Assembly (NCBI RefSeq): GCF_024323335.1
Contig: NC_066581.1
Coordinates: forward strand, 456,979,197 to 457,043,196
Direction: 5' to 3'
DNA length: 64,000 bases
From: Lathyrus oleraceus
Lineage: Eukaryota > Streptophyta > Magnoliopsida > Fabales > Fabaceae
Shown: piece by piece, positions 1-11,744 of the stretch
How positions within the stretch are numbered: position 1 is the stretch's first letter
Layout: each line of letters begins with the position of its first letter
Made by a program: the position numbers and the translations under genes
The notes under the pieces: generated by a model
What the model was told of the DNA's origin: nothing
The model's input: only the letters and a program-made list of their open reading frames with translations
Database searches by the model: none

Positions 1-1304
1 GACCCAACTGAGGACAAACAAAGTTCCACATGGGAAATGACTCGACTCGGGAATAAATATTGTATTGGAAAAAAATCAATGCACAATTAGAAAACAAACG
101 ACAATGGGGGAAGACTTATCAAGGAAAGACTTTGTCGGAGAAAAGATCAATCAAAAGGGGATAACCAACTCCACTAGAGGAAGGAATATTACCTAACTAT
201 CAGCCAAGTGATAGCTTAACAAAGGTAATAAACTCAACAGGAATGATTACCAACTACCAGCCAAGTGATAGATTAACAAAGGTAACCAACCAAAAGTAAA
301 AGGGAAATATTACGTAACTATCAGTCAAGTGATAACTTAACAAAGGTAATAAGCTCAACATGAAAGACTACCAACTACCAGCCAAATGATAGCTTAACAA
401 AGGTAATCTAACAATGGTAAGAGGAACATTACCTAATATCAACCAAGTGATAGCTTAACAAAGGTGATAAGCCCAACATGAAAGATTACCAACTATCAGC
501 CAAGTGATAGCTTAACAAAGGTAATCTACCAAGGGTAAGAGGAATATTACCTAATATCAGCCGATTGATAGCTTAACAAAGGTAATAAGCCCAACATGAA
601 AGATTGCCAACTATCAGCCAAGTGATAACTTAACAAAGGTAATCTACCAAGGGTGAGAGGAATATTACCTACTATCAGTCAAGTGATAACTTAACGAATG
701 TAATCTACCAAGGGTAAGAGGAATATTACCTACTATCAGCCAAGTAATTACTTAACAAAGGTAACCAACCAAAGGTGAAGAGAAATATTACCTAACTATC
801 ATCCAAGTGATAACTTAACAAAGGTAATAAGCTCCAGGGACCAAAGTTTAACCTAAGAATAAACTAGAGAGAAATGGTCAAAGAGGACTCAATCCAATGA
901 GGAAACAAACTCCACTGGGGATTAATTTCATCTAGATAATGAACTGGAAATGAAAACTAAAACAAAACCTTCCACGAGGATCAAACTCCATAGGGAATCA
1001 GAAAGGATAAACATTTTTTGCTTAAGGTCATCACTCTATTGGAGAGAGGATGCACACATTCCGCACGGAGAAAAACGCCAGAGAGCGGGGAAGCACCCAG
1101 AAATGCAAGATACACAAATAAACACCATGATGTTATGCATATGCATATGAACATGTGTATGAATATGATGATAAAACAGTCACAAAGGGGTCAGACTTAT
1201 AACACAGTACAACCAGATACTTGATTAATCTCAATAAGGTGGAGATGCTACTGAAGATCTTGCTAGGGATACTGCTGAAGGAAAACCTGCAATGATCATA
1301 AGCC
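1..1304 (+). mobile_element. 3' internal (untranslated) end of an Ogre/TAT-like Ty3 retrotransposon
   Basis: No ORF with recognisable retroelement domains is present. The block is a tandem repeat array followed by about 470 bp of unique purine-rich sequence, and it ends where a TGTCATACCCC LTR-like start begins at 1305. Ogre/TAT elements are known to carry hypervariable tandem repeats between pol and the 3' LTR, which fits this order. I do not see a clear polypurine tract at the junction, so the element boundary is inferred from the LTR-like start and from composition. Confidence 0.45.
186..836 (+). repeat. Tandem repeat, about 11 units of 55-62 bp
   Basis: The word ATCAGCCAAGTGATAGCTTA recurs with variants at roughly 60-bp steps (unit starts near 186, 244, 306, 364, 426, 481, 543, 599, 660, 721 and 783). 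In the first eight units two types alternate (TTACCTAACTATCAG... and TTACCAACTACCAG...), so the higher-order period is about 120 bp. Each unit ends in AACAAAGGTAA followed by a variable linker. The last three units are of one type. Confidence 0.9.
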
Positions 1305-2417
1305 TGTCATACCCCAATTTTGTCCAGGCATTGTTAAATTTTTGTAAATTTGATTTCAGTTTTCATTTTGCATCACATGCACAGCATGACATGCATTTCA
1401 TCATGAATAATACCTAAAATATCAGTCAGAATAAATTATTGAGAATACTGACAAATTAGTTGAATCATTTCTCAAAAACGTGCAAAATTAGCGGGTAAAA
1501 AGTTTCAAAATTAAAATGGCAGACACCAGTATTATTAATCTATGGTTCATGTAGTTTCACCTGGTGTGCTCATTATATTTTTCAGTGACTGTTTCGGCTG
1601 CGTTTTGACCTGCCTGAGCCTTTTAACCGGTGAAAATTTATTTCGAAATTAAAAGAAATGCTGCATTTTTTCAATAAGTTTATTTTGTGCGGGTCATTTT
1701 AGTGCATCCGATTTAATTTTTCGAGCAAATTTTCGCTCGACTTTTGTTCATTTTTGGTCATTTTATTTTTATTCTTTTGTCAAAATATTCAAATTAAATA
1801 AATAAAAATTTTCGTTATCTTTCTTTTTTTTATCACATTTATTTTCAAAGTGGGAATTTTATTTGATTTTATTTGTTTTAATTGATTTTATTTGTTTTAA
1901 ATCGATTGAATCATCTAGAAGAGGCATTTTTGACAATTAAATTATTTTGTGCTTATTTGATTCGACCCCGACCATTTATTCAAAATAGTCAATGGTCCAT
2001 GAGTAGCAAATCCATGTTTTTCCAATTTCATCCAATCAAAATTAGAAATTAAATAAATTAGCTAAAAAAATGTGTCTTTCAAAGATAACGAGCCAACTAG
2101 CATCCAAAGATCTTTGGGGATTTCTTTTGACAAGTTGGCAAATGAAATGGATCCTCCACTCACACAGTCTCTATTCCAACAGTAAGAAAAGAAGAAAAAA
2201 AAACAAAAAATGACAGCTAGCCTTTAGAATCCTCAATCTCTCTCACGGAAACAACAAAAAAGAAGAAGGAGGAGGCCACCACCACTCTCTCATGCACTTC
2301 TATTTTGGCAACAGAATTGTTCGTCTGTTCTTGGTATTCAATCACTCTTCACCCTGATCATCTGAAAGCCGAGGCTATTCATATCGACAGGTTCACAGTG
2401 GATTGAATAGGGGCAGC
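1305..2417 (+). mobile_element. LTR D: 5' part of an Ogre/TAT-like LTR, interrupted at 2418
   Basis: It starts TGTCATACCCCAATTTTG, the type of start seen in legume Ogre/TAT LTRs. The sequence then runs through AT-rich U3-like DNA into a CT/GA-rich, leader-like stretch near 2220-2300. It stops abruptly at 2418, where another LTR start (TGTAACACCTC) appears, so LTR D seems split or truncated by LTR A. Its remaining part is not recognised in the window. Confidence 0.45.
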
Positions 2418-2510
2418 TGTAACACCTCAAAATTTGCCCTCCTCTCTTGGGACTAGCTTAGCATATTGCATTTCATTTTTTAGGTCATTAGTCATTGCAT
2501 CTTTGCATAT
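2418..2510 (+). mobile_element. LTR A: first 93 bp of an Ogre-type LTR, split by the Tekay insertion
   Basis: The start TGTAACACCTCAAAATTTGC is characteristic of Ogre-type LTRs. The sequence breaks at 2510 with CATAT and continues after the Tekay element at 10570 with CATGTGGTAAC. Removing the Tekay element plus one CATAT copy restores a continuous LTR of about 5 kb, the usual Ogre LTR size. Confidence 0.7.
2506..2510. other. Target-site duplication CATAT, left copy
   Basis: CATAT directly precedes TGTAACACCC at 2511 and recurs at 10565-10569 directly after the second LTR. This 5-bp duplication is the expected product of Ty3-type integration and fixes both ends of the element. Confidence 0.95.
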
Positions 2511-4273
2511 TGTAACACCCTTCTACCCAAACGACATATTTAAATAGATTATCAGAGTACAACATGTAGAAGAGTTTACATTTCTTACAACATAACACTT
2601 ATCGCATCACAACATAAAACATATTATTTATTTTATTAAAACTTCGCAGCGGACAACAACACAAATATTATCATTCATCATATAACAATTCATAATAATG
2701 TTTCAACATTATCTCAACAAAGCATCTCATCATATTAGTCATCATAAACAACGTAAATAATAACCAATCATCTATCGAATCCCATAACCCCGGTGTCACA
2801 TGACCAGAGCATTTGACTCGACTCTGTAGAATAACTCTACACTTATTCTTCAAACCTCAACAATAGCTACTCCTCTTTATCTGCACATTGCTCATCATAG
2901 ATGAACATAAACACATGCAGAAGGGGTGAGAATTACATTATTAAATAATAATATAACGACAGAAATATAAACATAAATATATTTCACATATGCCAACACA
3001 GCTCATCATAATCATCATAATCAACATACTCATGAACATCAACAAAACAACATATCAAATGCAATGCACACACCCATGCATGACTCAACACGACTCGGTA
3101 TACCCATTTTGTGACCAACTACAGGATCACCACTCCCAGATTCATCACCATAGAATCCGAGTTCCCCGCAAGGAACCAAGCCTCTCAACAAGCCCGGAGT
3201 CAACAACATCATTGGAACTCAGTCCATTCATCACTAGGCATCGGCCTTTCATGAATGCATGCACACCAAACATGCATCATAATCAACATAGCAACAACAG
3301 CATCATATAGTCATGTTATCATCATCATTAATAGCATGACATACAACTCAACCAAACAACAACAACATTACAACGATATCACATCGTTACATAACACATT
3401 TATAACTAAACACGTAAATTCAACATCTCATCATCATAAACACCTCATACACAATCATATAATCACTGTTAATTGTTTATAATACAATTACAGCGACTTA
3501 CTAAGAGTCTCGCAACTCAACGTACTCAAAAACTCACCAACATTAGCTTCACAGCACAGTTCGCGCCGCGCAGCAGGGTTCGCGCCGCGAACGATGCGTT
3601 ACAAAACTCCTCTGAATCCTGCCCAGTTCGCGCCGCGAACTGGGCTTCGCACCGCGAATCGCGCGCGAACAGAAGCCATCTGCTACGGAAACCAGCGCAG
3701 CTTTGCTTCTCTACTCGCCATAACTCATACCCCACAGCTAACAACCCAATATCAACATTTAACAGTCATATATACACAACATACTTCGATTATAATGCAT
3801 ATAACTCAACAAAACTCACAGATCGGAGAATTTCCATCAAAACCCCAACTTTCCCAATCTCCCTAAAATCCCCAAAATCCATCAACAATCCAACATATAT
3901 CATGAATTTGCTCGCATATTATCGTTTAATAAGGTTCAGACCCCTTACCTCTTTGGATTGAAGGAAGTTCTGAGCAATCTTTGGCCTTTTCCTCTTCCTT
4001 CTCTTTCTCTTCAGCGTTTCTCCCTTTCTCTGACTCTGAGGCAAAAACACGTGAAAACACTCTGAGTTCTCACTTTGGCCTCTTTTATCAAATTCCACTT
4101 TTACCCTTCCACTCTTCATACTCCATTTATTTTATTTATTTAATTATTATTAAAATAAATAACATCTATAATAATAATAATAATTCCCAATATTATTTAA
4201 TAATTCATTTTACCTTCAAATAATCATATTAAAATAATATTTAAATTAATCTAACAATATTCGGGGTGTTACA
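2511..4273 (-). repeat. 3' LTR of the Tekay element
   Basis: It is bounded by TGTAACACC and GGTGTTACA, a 9-bp terminal inverted repeat. The length, 1763 bp, equals that of the other LTR. The purine tract adjoins it at 4274, which makes this the 3' LTR of a minus-strand element. On the minus strand the U3-proximal part is AT-rich, followed by a GA-rich leader-like stretch (about 3960-4100) that ends in AAAGAGGTAAG, a plausible splice donor at about 3945-3957. A GC-rich palindrome cluster lies at 3560-3668. Confidence 0.95.
3560..3668. repeat. Paired GC palindromes (TTCGCGCCGCGAA) in the Tekay LTR, copy 1
   Basis: Copies of the 13-mer TTCGCG-C-CGCGAA or close variants start at 3560, 3579, 3627 and 3646; a related TCGCGCGCGA follows at 3659. 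Both pairs are 19 bp apart. The third copy lies within a longer perfect inverted repeat, 3621-3645, with 12-bp arms GCCCAGTTCGCG and CGCGAACTGGGC around one central C. The cluster stands out strongly from the AT-rich LTR around it. Confidence 0.85.
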
Positions 4274-4290
4274 ACTCTCCCCCACTTTAG
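4274..4290 (-). other. Polypurine tract of the Tekay element
   Basis: On the minus strand the purine-rich run AAAGTGGGGGAGAGT ends exactly where the 3' LTR begins (TGTAACACC...). It would be the plus-strand DNA primer for reverse transcription. Confidence 0.9.
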
Positions 4291-4315
4291 AAGTTTTCGT
4301 CCTCGAAAACATACC

Positions 4316-7300
4316 TCAAGCAAATAGAGCCGGATACGACTCCTTCATCTGATCTTCACGCTCCCAAGTCAAGCTCTCACCAGCTGGACCTCCCCAAACA
4401 ACTTTCACTAGAGCAATCTTCTTACCTCTCAGGGTCTTCTCTTCTCGGTCATCTATCCGAATTGGCAACACCTCAACGGTCAAATTATCCCTCACCTGGA
4501 TATCATCCAACTGAACAACATGCGAAGGATCCGCAATATATTTTCTCAACTGAGATACATGAAACACATCATGCAGATTAGAAAGCGACGGCGGTAAAGC
4601 TATCCGATACGCCACTTCCCCAACCCTCTTCAAAATCTGATACGGACCCACAAACCTCGGAGTAAGCTTTTTAGACTTTAAAGCTCTACCCACACCTGTT
4701 GTCGGAGTAACTCTCAAGAACACATGATCTCCCTCTTGGAACTCAAGTGCCTTTCTCCTCTTGTCATGATAACTCTTCTGACGACTCTGAGAAATCTTCA
4801 TTTTCTCCTGAATCATCTTAACCCTTTCAGTCGTCTGCTGCACAATCTCAGGTCCGAGTACAACACTCTCACCTGATTCATACCAACACAATGGAGTTCT
4901 ACACCTCCTAACATACAATGCTTCATATGGAGCCATACCGATACTAGCATGAAAACTATTATTATAAGTAAACTCCACCAACGGCAAATAACTATCCCAA
5001 GAACCACTCTGCTCCAACACACAAGCTCTCAACAAATCCTCCAAGGATTGGATAGTTCTTTCAGTCTGACCATCAGTCTGAGGATGATAAGTTGAACTCA
5101 ACCTCAACTTAGTCCCCAACGCTTTCTGCAAACTTTCCCAAAATCTAGAAGTAAATCTGGGATCTCTATCAGACACAATACTGGATGGAATACCATGCAG
5201 CCTCACTATCTCCTCAATATACAACTCTGCCAACTTCTCTAAAGAGTGATTAATCTTCATCGGCAAGAAATGCGCCGACTTAGTCAATCGATCCACAATC
5301 ACCCAAATAGAATCATTACCTTTCACCGTCCTCGGCAATCCCGTCACAAAATCCATGGAAATGCTATCCCACTTCCATTCAGGAATCTTCAAAGGTTGCA
5401 TCATACCTGCCGGTTTCTGATGTTCAATCTTTGACTTCTGACAAGTCAAACAGGCATACACAAACTTAGCAACATCTCTTTTCATACCAGCCCACCAAAA
5501 CAACTTCTTCAAATCTTGATACATTTTAGTTGCACCTGGATGGATACTCAATCCACTCCTATGGCCCTCTTCAAGAATACTCTTTTTCAATTCAGACACC
5601 TCAGGAACACAAACTCTACCTTTAAATCGCAGGATGCCATTCTCATCAATCTCAAAATTACCACCATTACCCTGGTTAACCATAGTAATATGATCAACTA
5701 GAGCGACATCAACTTGCTGACCATTCCGAATATCTTCCAGAATTCCACTAGTCAACTTCAGCATACCCAACTTTACACTATCAGCGGAAACTTCACAACC
5801 CAAACTCATATCACGGAACTGTTCAATTAACTCAAGCTCCCGAACCATCATCATAGACATATGTAGAGACTTTCTACTCAGCGCATCTGCAACTACATTA
5901 GCCTTACCGGGATGATAACTCAATTCAAAGTCAAAATCCTTCAGTAATTCTAACCACCTTCTCTGCCTCATATTTAACTCTTTCTGATCAAACAGATACT
6001 TCAGACTCTTGTGATCACTGAACACTTCGAATCTGGAACCATACAGATAATGCCTCCACATTTTCAACACAAATACAACAGCTGCAAGTTCTAGATCATG
6101 CGTAGGATAATTCCTCTCATGAACTTTCAACTGTCTAGAAGCATAAGCTACAACTTTACCATTCTGCATCAAAACACCACCAAGACCCATCAAAGAAGCA
6201 TCACAATAAACAACGAAGGACTCACCAGGATTAGGCAAGATCAACACTGGAGCACTGGTCAGCCGCCTCTTCAACTCAACAAAACTCGCTTCACAAGCTG
6301 CATCCCACACATACACTTGACCCTTCTTAGTCAACTGCGTCAACAGCAATGCCAACTTAGAGAAGCCCTCAATAAATCTGCGATAATAACCAGCTAACCC
6401 CAGAAAACTGCGTATCTCAGTAGCAGACTTCGGAGTCTCCCACTGTAATACAGCATCAACTTTAGCAGGATCAACAGAAATCCCACCACTCGAAATCACA
6501 TGGCCAAGGAAACTCACTTCCTTCAACCAGAACTCACATTTAGATAACTTTGCATATAATTTCTTTTCTCTTAACACCTGCAAAACAATTCTCAGATGTC
6601 CTGCATGCTCTTCTTCCGTCTTAGAATATATCAATATATCATCTATGAACACCACAACAAAATTATCAAGGTACGGATGAAATATACGATTCATATATTC
6701 CATAAACACACCTGGAGCATTAGACACACCGAACGGCATCACAGTGTATTCATAATGACCATACCTCGTACGGAAAGCAGTCTTCGCAATATCATCTGAC
6801 TTCACTCGGATCTGATGATAACCCGACCGCAAATCAATCTTACTGAAAACATGAGCTCCAACCAACTGGTCCATCAAATCATCAATCCTCGGCAATGGAT
6901 ACCGATTCTTGATAGTCACCTTATTCAACTGCCGATAATCGACACACAACCTCATCGTACCTTCTTTCTTCTTCACTAACAATACTGGTGCACCCCAAGG
7001 AGAAACACTTGGACGCACAAACTTCTTCTCAAGCAATTCTTCAAGTTGCTTCTTCAATTCAACTAATTCAGTTGCCGACATTCTATAAGGAGACATCGAC
7101 ACTGGACTCGTACCTGGTACTAAGTCAATGGCAAATTCGACTTCATGTTCTGGAGGTAAATCACTTACATCCTCCGGAAACACATCCTGAAATTCACAGA
7201 CAACAGGCAATTCTACACTCACCACTTTCTTATCCGCTTGCAGAGACGCAAATAAAGCGAATATCTGAGCTTCATCTTTCACAAAATCCCCCACCTGCCT

Positions 7301-8728
7301 AGCAGATAGAAATCTTGCCTCATCATTCTCACCAACTTCAGAAAACCGTACCGTCTTCCTATAGCAGTTGATAAACACGCCATAGAATTCTAGCCAATTC
7401 ATTCCCAGAATAATATCAATTTGGTGCAAGGGTAAGCACACCAAATCAACCACGAACTCTCTCTCAAAGATCGTCAAATGACAACCTCGACAGACAACAG
7501 AAGTCTTCACAGAACCATTAGCAGGAGTATCTATCACCATACTTCCGCCTAGGGACGACATAATCACACCAATCCTGGTCGCACACTCATACGAAATAAA
7601 CGAATGAGTAGCACCAGTGTCAACAATAGCAAGCAATTCAACATTATTAATCAAGCAAGTACCTTTAATCAGATTATCTTCTTTAGGAGCTTCAGCCCCA
7701 CTCAGAGCAAACACCCTACCAGTAGTATGAGCTGCAGTAGCCGCCTTCTTCGGTTTCGAGCACTGCGAACTGATATGGCCTTTCTCGCCACAATTAAAAC
7801 ATGTCGGACCAGCATCCTTACATTCAGTAACTCTATGACCAGCCTGACCGCATCGGAAACATCTCAGCACTTTCTTGGTACAGCTATCAGCACGGTGGCC
7901 TGGCTCGCCACACTTGAAACATTTACCAGCTATGGGAGATCCTCCCCCACTTGGCTTCTTCTCATCTACCACTTTCTGCTTACCTTTACCATTCGGAGAT
8001 GCATAAGGACTACCACGATCCTTATTCTTCTTCTCACTAAGACTCTTGTAATGAGCAGTCCTAGCCTTGCTATCTTCATCAAATATCCTGCACTTATTAA
8101 CCAGTGTAGGAAACCTACGAATCTCCTGGTAACCAATGCCTTGTTTGATCTCGGGACGCAACCCGTTCTCAAACTTGACACACTTGGATTCCTCAGCATC
8201 AGCATCATTATAATGAGGACAATACTGCACCAGCTCCTCAAACTTCGAAGCGTAATCAGCAACAGACATGTTACCCTGCTTCAGTTCTAGAAATTCCATC
8301 TCCTTCTTACATCGCACATCAGCAAGAAAATATTTCTCCAGAAAGACCGTCTTGAACCTTTCCCAAGTCATCTCAGCACCTGGTACTTCAATTCTCTGGC
8401 GAGTGTTATCCCACCAGTTTTCAGCCTCTTCAGATAACATATGCGTACCAAACTGCACCTTCTGTGCTTCAGTACACGTCATCACCCGGAAAATCTTCTC
8501 AATTTCCCTCAGCCAAATCTGAGCACCATCTGGATCATAGCGCCCTTTGAATGTAGGAGGGTTATTCTTCAGAAACCTTCCCAAATTCTTAAACTCGTCG
8601 ACCGGCGGATTCTGCTGCGCCTGCATAGCCTGCGCCATAGCAGCCAAAGCCTCAACAATCGCACGGTCATTTTCTCCAGCCATACTCTGCACAACACAAC
8701 CACAACCGTTAAATATCGACAGTGTCAT
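4316..8728 (-). CDS. Gag-Pol polyprotein of the Tekay-type chromovirus (intact)
   Basis: This 1470-residue frame has no internal stop. Domains in order are: Retrotrans_gag (about 55-215); three CCHC knuckles ([14 protein letters not shown] at about 270, [14 protein letters not shown] at about 290, [14 protein letters not shown] at about 310); aspartic protease with VDTGATHSF (about 370); reverse transcriptase with [10 protein letters not shown] (about 594) and FIDDILIY (about 694); RNase H with [11 protein letters not shown] (about 842) and SDHKSL (about 904); integrase with an HHCC finger ending CLTCQKSK (about 1093), the DDE core and the [11 protein letters not shown] block; then a chromodomain-like C-terminus containing LVKVVWGG and LTWERE. 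A second methionine at residue 16 (8683), starting [13 protein letters not shown], resembles related gag starts and may be the real one. The protein would form the particle, copy the RNA and integrate the DNA; chromodomains are thought to steer chromoviruses to heterochromatin. All catalytic signatures are present, so the copy may be competent. Confidence 0.95.
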   Translation of the reverse strand: MTLSIFNGCGCVVQSMAGENDRAIVEALAAMAQAMQAQQNPPVDEFKNLGRFLKNNPPTFKGRYDPDGAQIWLREIEKIFRVMTCTEAQKVQFGTHMLSEEAENWWDNTRQRIEVPGAEMTWERFKTVFLEKYFLADVRCKKEMEFLELKQGNMSVADYASKFEELVQYCPHYNDADAEESKCVKFENGLRPEIKQGIGYQEIRRFPTLVNKCRIFDEDSKARTAHYKSLSEKKNKDRGSPYASPNGKGKQKVVDEKKPSGGGSPIAGKCFKCGEPGHRADSCTKKVLRCFRCGQAGHRVTECKDAGPTCFNCGEKGHISSQCSKPKKAATAAHTTGRVFALSGAEAPKEDNLIKGTCLINNVELLAIVDTGATHSFISYECATRIGVIMSSLGGSMVIDTPANGSVKTSVVCRGCHLTIFEREFVVDLVCLPLHQIDIILGMNWLEFYGVFINCYRKTVRFSEVGENDEARFLSARQVGDFVKDEAQIFALFASLQADKKVVSVELPVVCEFQDVFPEDVSDLPPEHEVEFAIDLVPGTSPVSMSPYRMSATELVELKKQLEELLEKKFVRPSVSPWGAPVLLVKKKEGTMRLCVDYRQLNKVTIKNRYPLPRIDDLMDQLVGAHVFSKIDLRSGYHQIRVKSDDIAKTAFRTRYGHYEYTVMPFGVSNAPGVFMEYMNRIFHPYLDNFVVVFIDDILIYSKTEEEHAGHLRIVLQVLREKKLYAKLSKCEFWLKEVSFLGHVISSGGISVDPAKVDAVLQWETPKSATEIRSFLGLAGYYRRFIEGFSKLALLLTQLTKKGQVYVWDAACEASFVELKRRLTSAPVLILPNPGESFVVYCDASLMGLGGVLMQNGKVVAYASRQLKVHERNYPTHDLELAAVVFVLKMWRHYLYGSRFEVFSDHKSLKYLFDQKELNMRQRRWLELLKDFDFELSYHPGKANVVADALSRKSLHMSMMMVRELELIEQFRDMSLGCEVSADSVKLGMLKLTSGILEDIRNGQQVDVALVDHITMVNQGNGGNFEIDENGILRFKGRVCVPEVSELKKSILEEGHRSGLSIHPGATKMYQDLKKLFWWAGMKRDVAKFVYACLTCQKSKIEHQKPAGMMQPLKIPEWKWDSISMDFVTGLPRTVKGNDSIWVIVDRLTKSAHFLPMKINHSLEKLAELYIEEIVRLHGIPSSIVSDRDPRFTSRFWESLQKALGTKLRLSSTYHPQTDGQTERTIQSLEDLLRACVLEQSGSWDSYLPLVEFTYNNSFHASIGMAPYEALYVRRCRTPLCWYESGESVVLGPEIVQQTTERVKMIQEKMKISQSRQKSYHDKRRKALEFQEGDHVFLRVTPTTGVGRALKSKKLTPRFVGPYQILKRVGEVAYRIALPPSLSNLHDVFHVSQLRKYIADPSHVVQLDDIQVRDNLTVEVLPIRIDDREEKTLRGKKIALVKVVWGGPAGESLTWEREDQMKESYPALFA

Positions 8729-8785
8729 TTACACTAATCGACCAACAGGGAAAACATCACATTATGACTCGACTGGACTGACTAT

Positions 8786-8797
8786 GCTCTGATACCA
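8786..8797 (-). other. Primer-binding site of the Tekay element (tRNA-iMet)
   Basis: On the minus strand this reads TGGTATCAGAGC, complementary to the 3' end of plant initiator tRNA-Met, four bases inside the 5' LTR. Confidence 0.93.
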
Positions 8798-8801
8798 CTA
8801 A

Positions 8802-10564
8802 TGTAACACCCTTCTACCCAAACGACATATTTAAATAGATTATCAGAGTACAACATGTAGAAGAGTTTACATTTCTTACAACATAACACTTATCGCATCA
8901 CAACATAAAACATATTATTTATTTTATTAAAACTTCGCAGCGGACAACAACACAAATATTATCATTCATCATATAACAATTCATAATAATGTTTCAACAT
9001 TATCTCAACAAAGCATCTCAACATATTAGTCATCATAAACAACGTAAATAATAACCAATCATCTATCGAATCCCATAACCCCGGTGTCACATGACCAGAG
9101 CATTTGACTCGACTCTGTAGAATAACTCTACACTTATTCTTCAAACCTCAACAATAGCTACTCCTCTTTATCTGCACATTGCTCATCATAGATGAACATA
9201 AACACATGCAGAAGGGGTGAGAATTACATTATTAAATAATAATATAACGACAGAAATATAAACATAAATATATTTCACATATGCCAACACAGCTCATCAT
9301 AATCATCATAATCAACATACTCATGAACATCAACAAAACAACATATCAAATGCAATGCACACACCCATGCATGACTCAACACGACTCGGTATACCCATTT
9401 TGTGACCAACTACAGGATCACCACTCCCAGATTCATCACCATAGAATCCGAGTTCCCCGCAAGGAACCAAGCCTCTCAACAAGCCCGGAGTCAACAACAT
9501 CATTGGAACTCAGTCCATTCATCACTAGGCATCGGCCTTTCATGAATGCATGCACACCAAACATGCATCATAATCAACATAGCAACAACAGCATCATATA
9601 GTCATGTTATCATCATCATTAATAGCATGACATACAACTCAACCAAACAACAACAACATTACAACGATATCACATCGTTACATAACACATTTATAACTAA
9701 ACACGTAAATTCAACATCTCATCATCATAAACACCTCATACACAATCATATAATCACTGTTAATTGTTTATAATACAATTACAGCGACTTACTAAGAGTC
9801 TCGCAACTCAACGTACTCAAAAACTCACCAACATTAGCTTCACAGCACAGTTCGCGCCGCGCAGCAGGGTTCGCGCCGCGAACGATGCGTTACAAAACTC
9901 CTCTGAATCCTGCCCAGTTCGCGCCGCGAACTGGGCTTCGCGCCGCGAATCGCGCGCGAACAGAAGCCATCTGCTACGGAAACCAGCGCAGCTTTACTTC
10001 TCTACTCGCCATAACTCATACCCCACAGCTAACAACCCAATATCAACATTTAACAGTCATATATACACAACATACTTCGATTATAATGCATATAACTCAA
10101 CAAAACTCACAGATCGGAGAATTTCCATCAAAACCCCAACTTTCCCAATCTCCCTAAAATCCCCAAAATCCATCAACAATCCAACATATATCATGAATTT
10201 GCTCGCATATTATCGTTTAATAAGGTTCAGACCCCTTACCTCTTTAGATTGAAGGAAGTTCTGAGCAATCTTTGGCCTTTTCCTCTTCCTTCTCTTTCTC
10301 TTCAGCGTTTCTCCCTTTCTCTGACTCTGAGGCAAAAACACGTGAAAACACTCTGAGTTCTCACTTTGGCCTCTTTTATCAAATTCCACTTTTACCCTTC
10401 CACTCTTCATACTCCATTTATTTTATTTATTTAATTATTATTAAAATAAATAACATCTATAATAATAATAATAATTCCCAATATTATTTAATAATTCATT
10501 TTACCTTCAAATAATCATATTAAAATAATATTTAAATTAATCTAACAATATTCGGGGTGTTACA
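8802..10564 (-). repeat. 5' LTR of the Tekay element
   Basis: It has the same length and ends as 2511-4273, with four substitutions seen. The primer-binding site adjoins it, so this is the 5' LTR and promoter copy. Two TATA-like words on the minus strand are candidates (TATATATG near 10060, TATTATAAAC near 9770); I cannot choose between them. The start of transcription relative to the palindrome cluster therefore stays open. Confidence 0.95.
9851..9959. repeat. Paired GC palindromes in the Tekay LTR, copy 2
   Basis: This is the partner of 3560-3668 at the same LTR offset. The 25-bp inverted repeat lies at 9912-9936. Here the fourth 13-mer is a perfect TTCGCGCCGCGAA, whereas the other LTR has A at 3651; the difference is a CpG transition. 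Confidence 0.85.
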
Positions 10565-10569
10565 CATAT
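10565..10569. other. Target-site duplication CATAT, right copy
   Basis: Partner of 2506-2510, directly after the terminal GGTGTTACA of the 5' LTR. Confidence 0.95.
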
Positions 10570-11737
10570 CATGTGGTAACATTGAGAAAGTCATCCTCCT
10601 AAGTCTTGCTCAGAAGATAAAGAGGTTAAAGGATCCAAGCCTGAGGGTTTCATTGGATTGATCACTAGCCATCTGAGGGTTTGTGATTCAATTAGGGTTT
10701 CTTGGTTCCTCAAGGAGATTGATCATCATCTTGGTTGAAATGGTACATCATCATCATCATGGTTTTATCATCACCAAGAGATTCATTGTGCTTGATCAGA
10801 TGCCTTGGGATTAGGGTTTTGACCTCTGGTCAACCCTAATCATCTGAATTGTGCCAATCAGGGCTTGTCCAGGAGATGAGGTCTTCATTGAGATGAGGAT
10901 CATTCTATGGTTTTATTGAGCTTGTGGAAGGCTAGGGTTTCATCATTGAGCAATTTCATCAGGAGATTGAGGCTCAAGTTCATCTGTGCATAGCCAATTC
11001 ATCTATCAGTCAACAAAAGTCAACCAAAGGTCAACTGATGGATTTGGAGGTGGGAGAGGGTTAGAAACACTTCATTCATGTCCAAACAAGTCTCATTTGA
11101 CATGTCAAAGATCAACATTGAAGAATTTGAGGTCAGGTGAAAAGTTTCCAAAAATAGTAACTGACCTGTAATTTCAAACTGCCAAAAATGGAAAGGTCTT
11201 CTCCTCAAGTTTACATGTCTAAGGAAGCTTCAAATGAATTTTTTTCCAACATGAAAGTTGTAGATCTTGCTCTCACCTTTCCAAAAAGTCCAAGAACATG
11301 AATTTCTCATGTGTGGTTGGCAAGTTATGGATCAATCTTGGTCAAGAAAATTTGAACTTCAAGCTTGCACAACTTTTGAACCAAATGGCCAAATCATGTG
11401 GTTCTTTTTGGAACATTTCTCTTTTGATCTCTTCTATCCAATTCATGCATCACATTTCATTTGAATTCATGCATCACAAGTTATTGCATTTTTCATTTGA
11501 ATTAAATTTGAATTTTGGAGGGAAAAGTCCATTTTGAAAAATAAGCATTTCCCACACATTCAATCATTGGCATTTGGCTAAAAATGACATTTCAAGGTGA
11601 ATTAACACATAATTCATGCACTGTAGCAACATTTCATGCATATGAGGTGAATTGACGAAATTTGCACATACACTTGGTTTGAGCTAATCCACTTGTGTTT
11701 TGGCTAATCATGATTAGTGAACATCATTAACAACACA

Positions 11738-11744
11738 TATAAAA
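11738..11744 (+). promoter_or_regulatory. TATA box candidate of Ogre LTR A
   Basis: TATAAAA, followed by a CT-rich leader-like stretch with repeated TTCTTCAACTTCTTCTC-type sequence. The position, about 1.25 kb into the LTR once the insertion is removed, suits a U3/R boundary. Confidence 0.45.

Larger units (their letters stand above)
2511..10564 (-). mobile_element. Complete Ty3/gypsy chromovirus, Tekay/Del-like, on the minus strand
   Basis: The 8054-bp element has two 1763-bp LTRs, a 12-nt tRNA-iMet primer site, a purine tract, one uninterrupted gag-pol ORF with a C-terminal chromodomain, and a perfect CATAT target duplication. By eye the LTRs differ at four positions (2730, 3651, 3705, 3955 against their partners), about 99.8% identity, so insertion was recent. 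It sits inside Ogre LTR A. The Tekay/Del assignment comes from the integrase C-terminus and the chromodomain. The internal region is only 4528 bp, so almost all of it is coding. Confidence 0.95.

Noticed and set aside
186..836. CRISPR-like 60-bp repeats
   Set aside because: Whole units are repeated, with no unique spacers, in plant retroelement context.
3473..3961. 162-codon frame repeated in both Tekay LTRs
   Set aside because: Antisense to the element, low-complexity, repeated with the LTR; no support as a gene.
8786..8797. tRNA gene at the TGGTATCAGAGC sites (also 47563, 61005)
   Set aside because: Only the 3'-terminal complement is present, placed next to LTRs; these are primer-binding sites.
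2511..10564. DNA transposon, because of the 9-bp inverted ends TGTAACACC/GGTGTTACA
   Set aside because: These are LTR ends; direct LTRs, primer site, purine tract and gag-pol show a retrotransposon.
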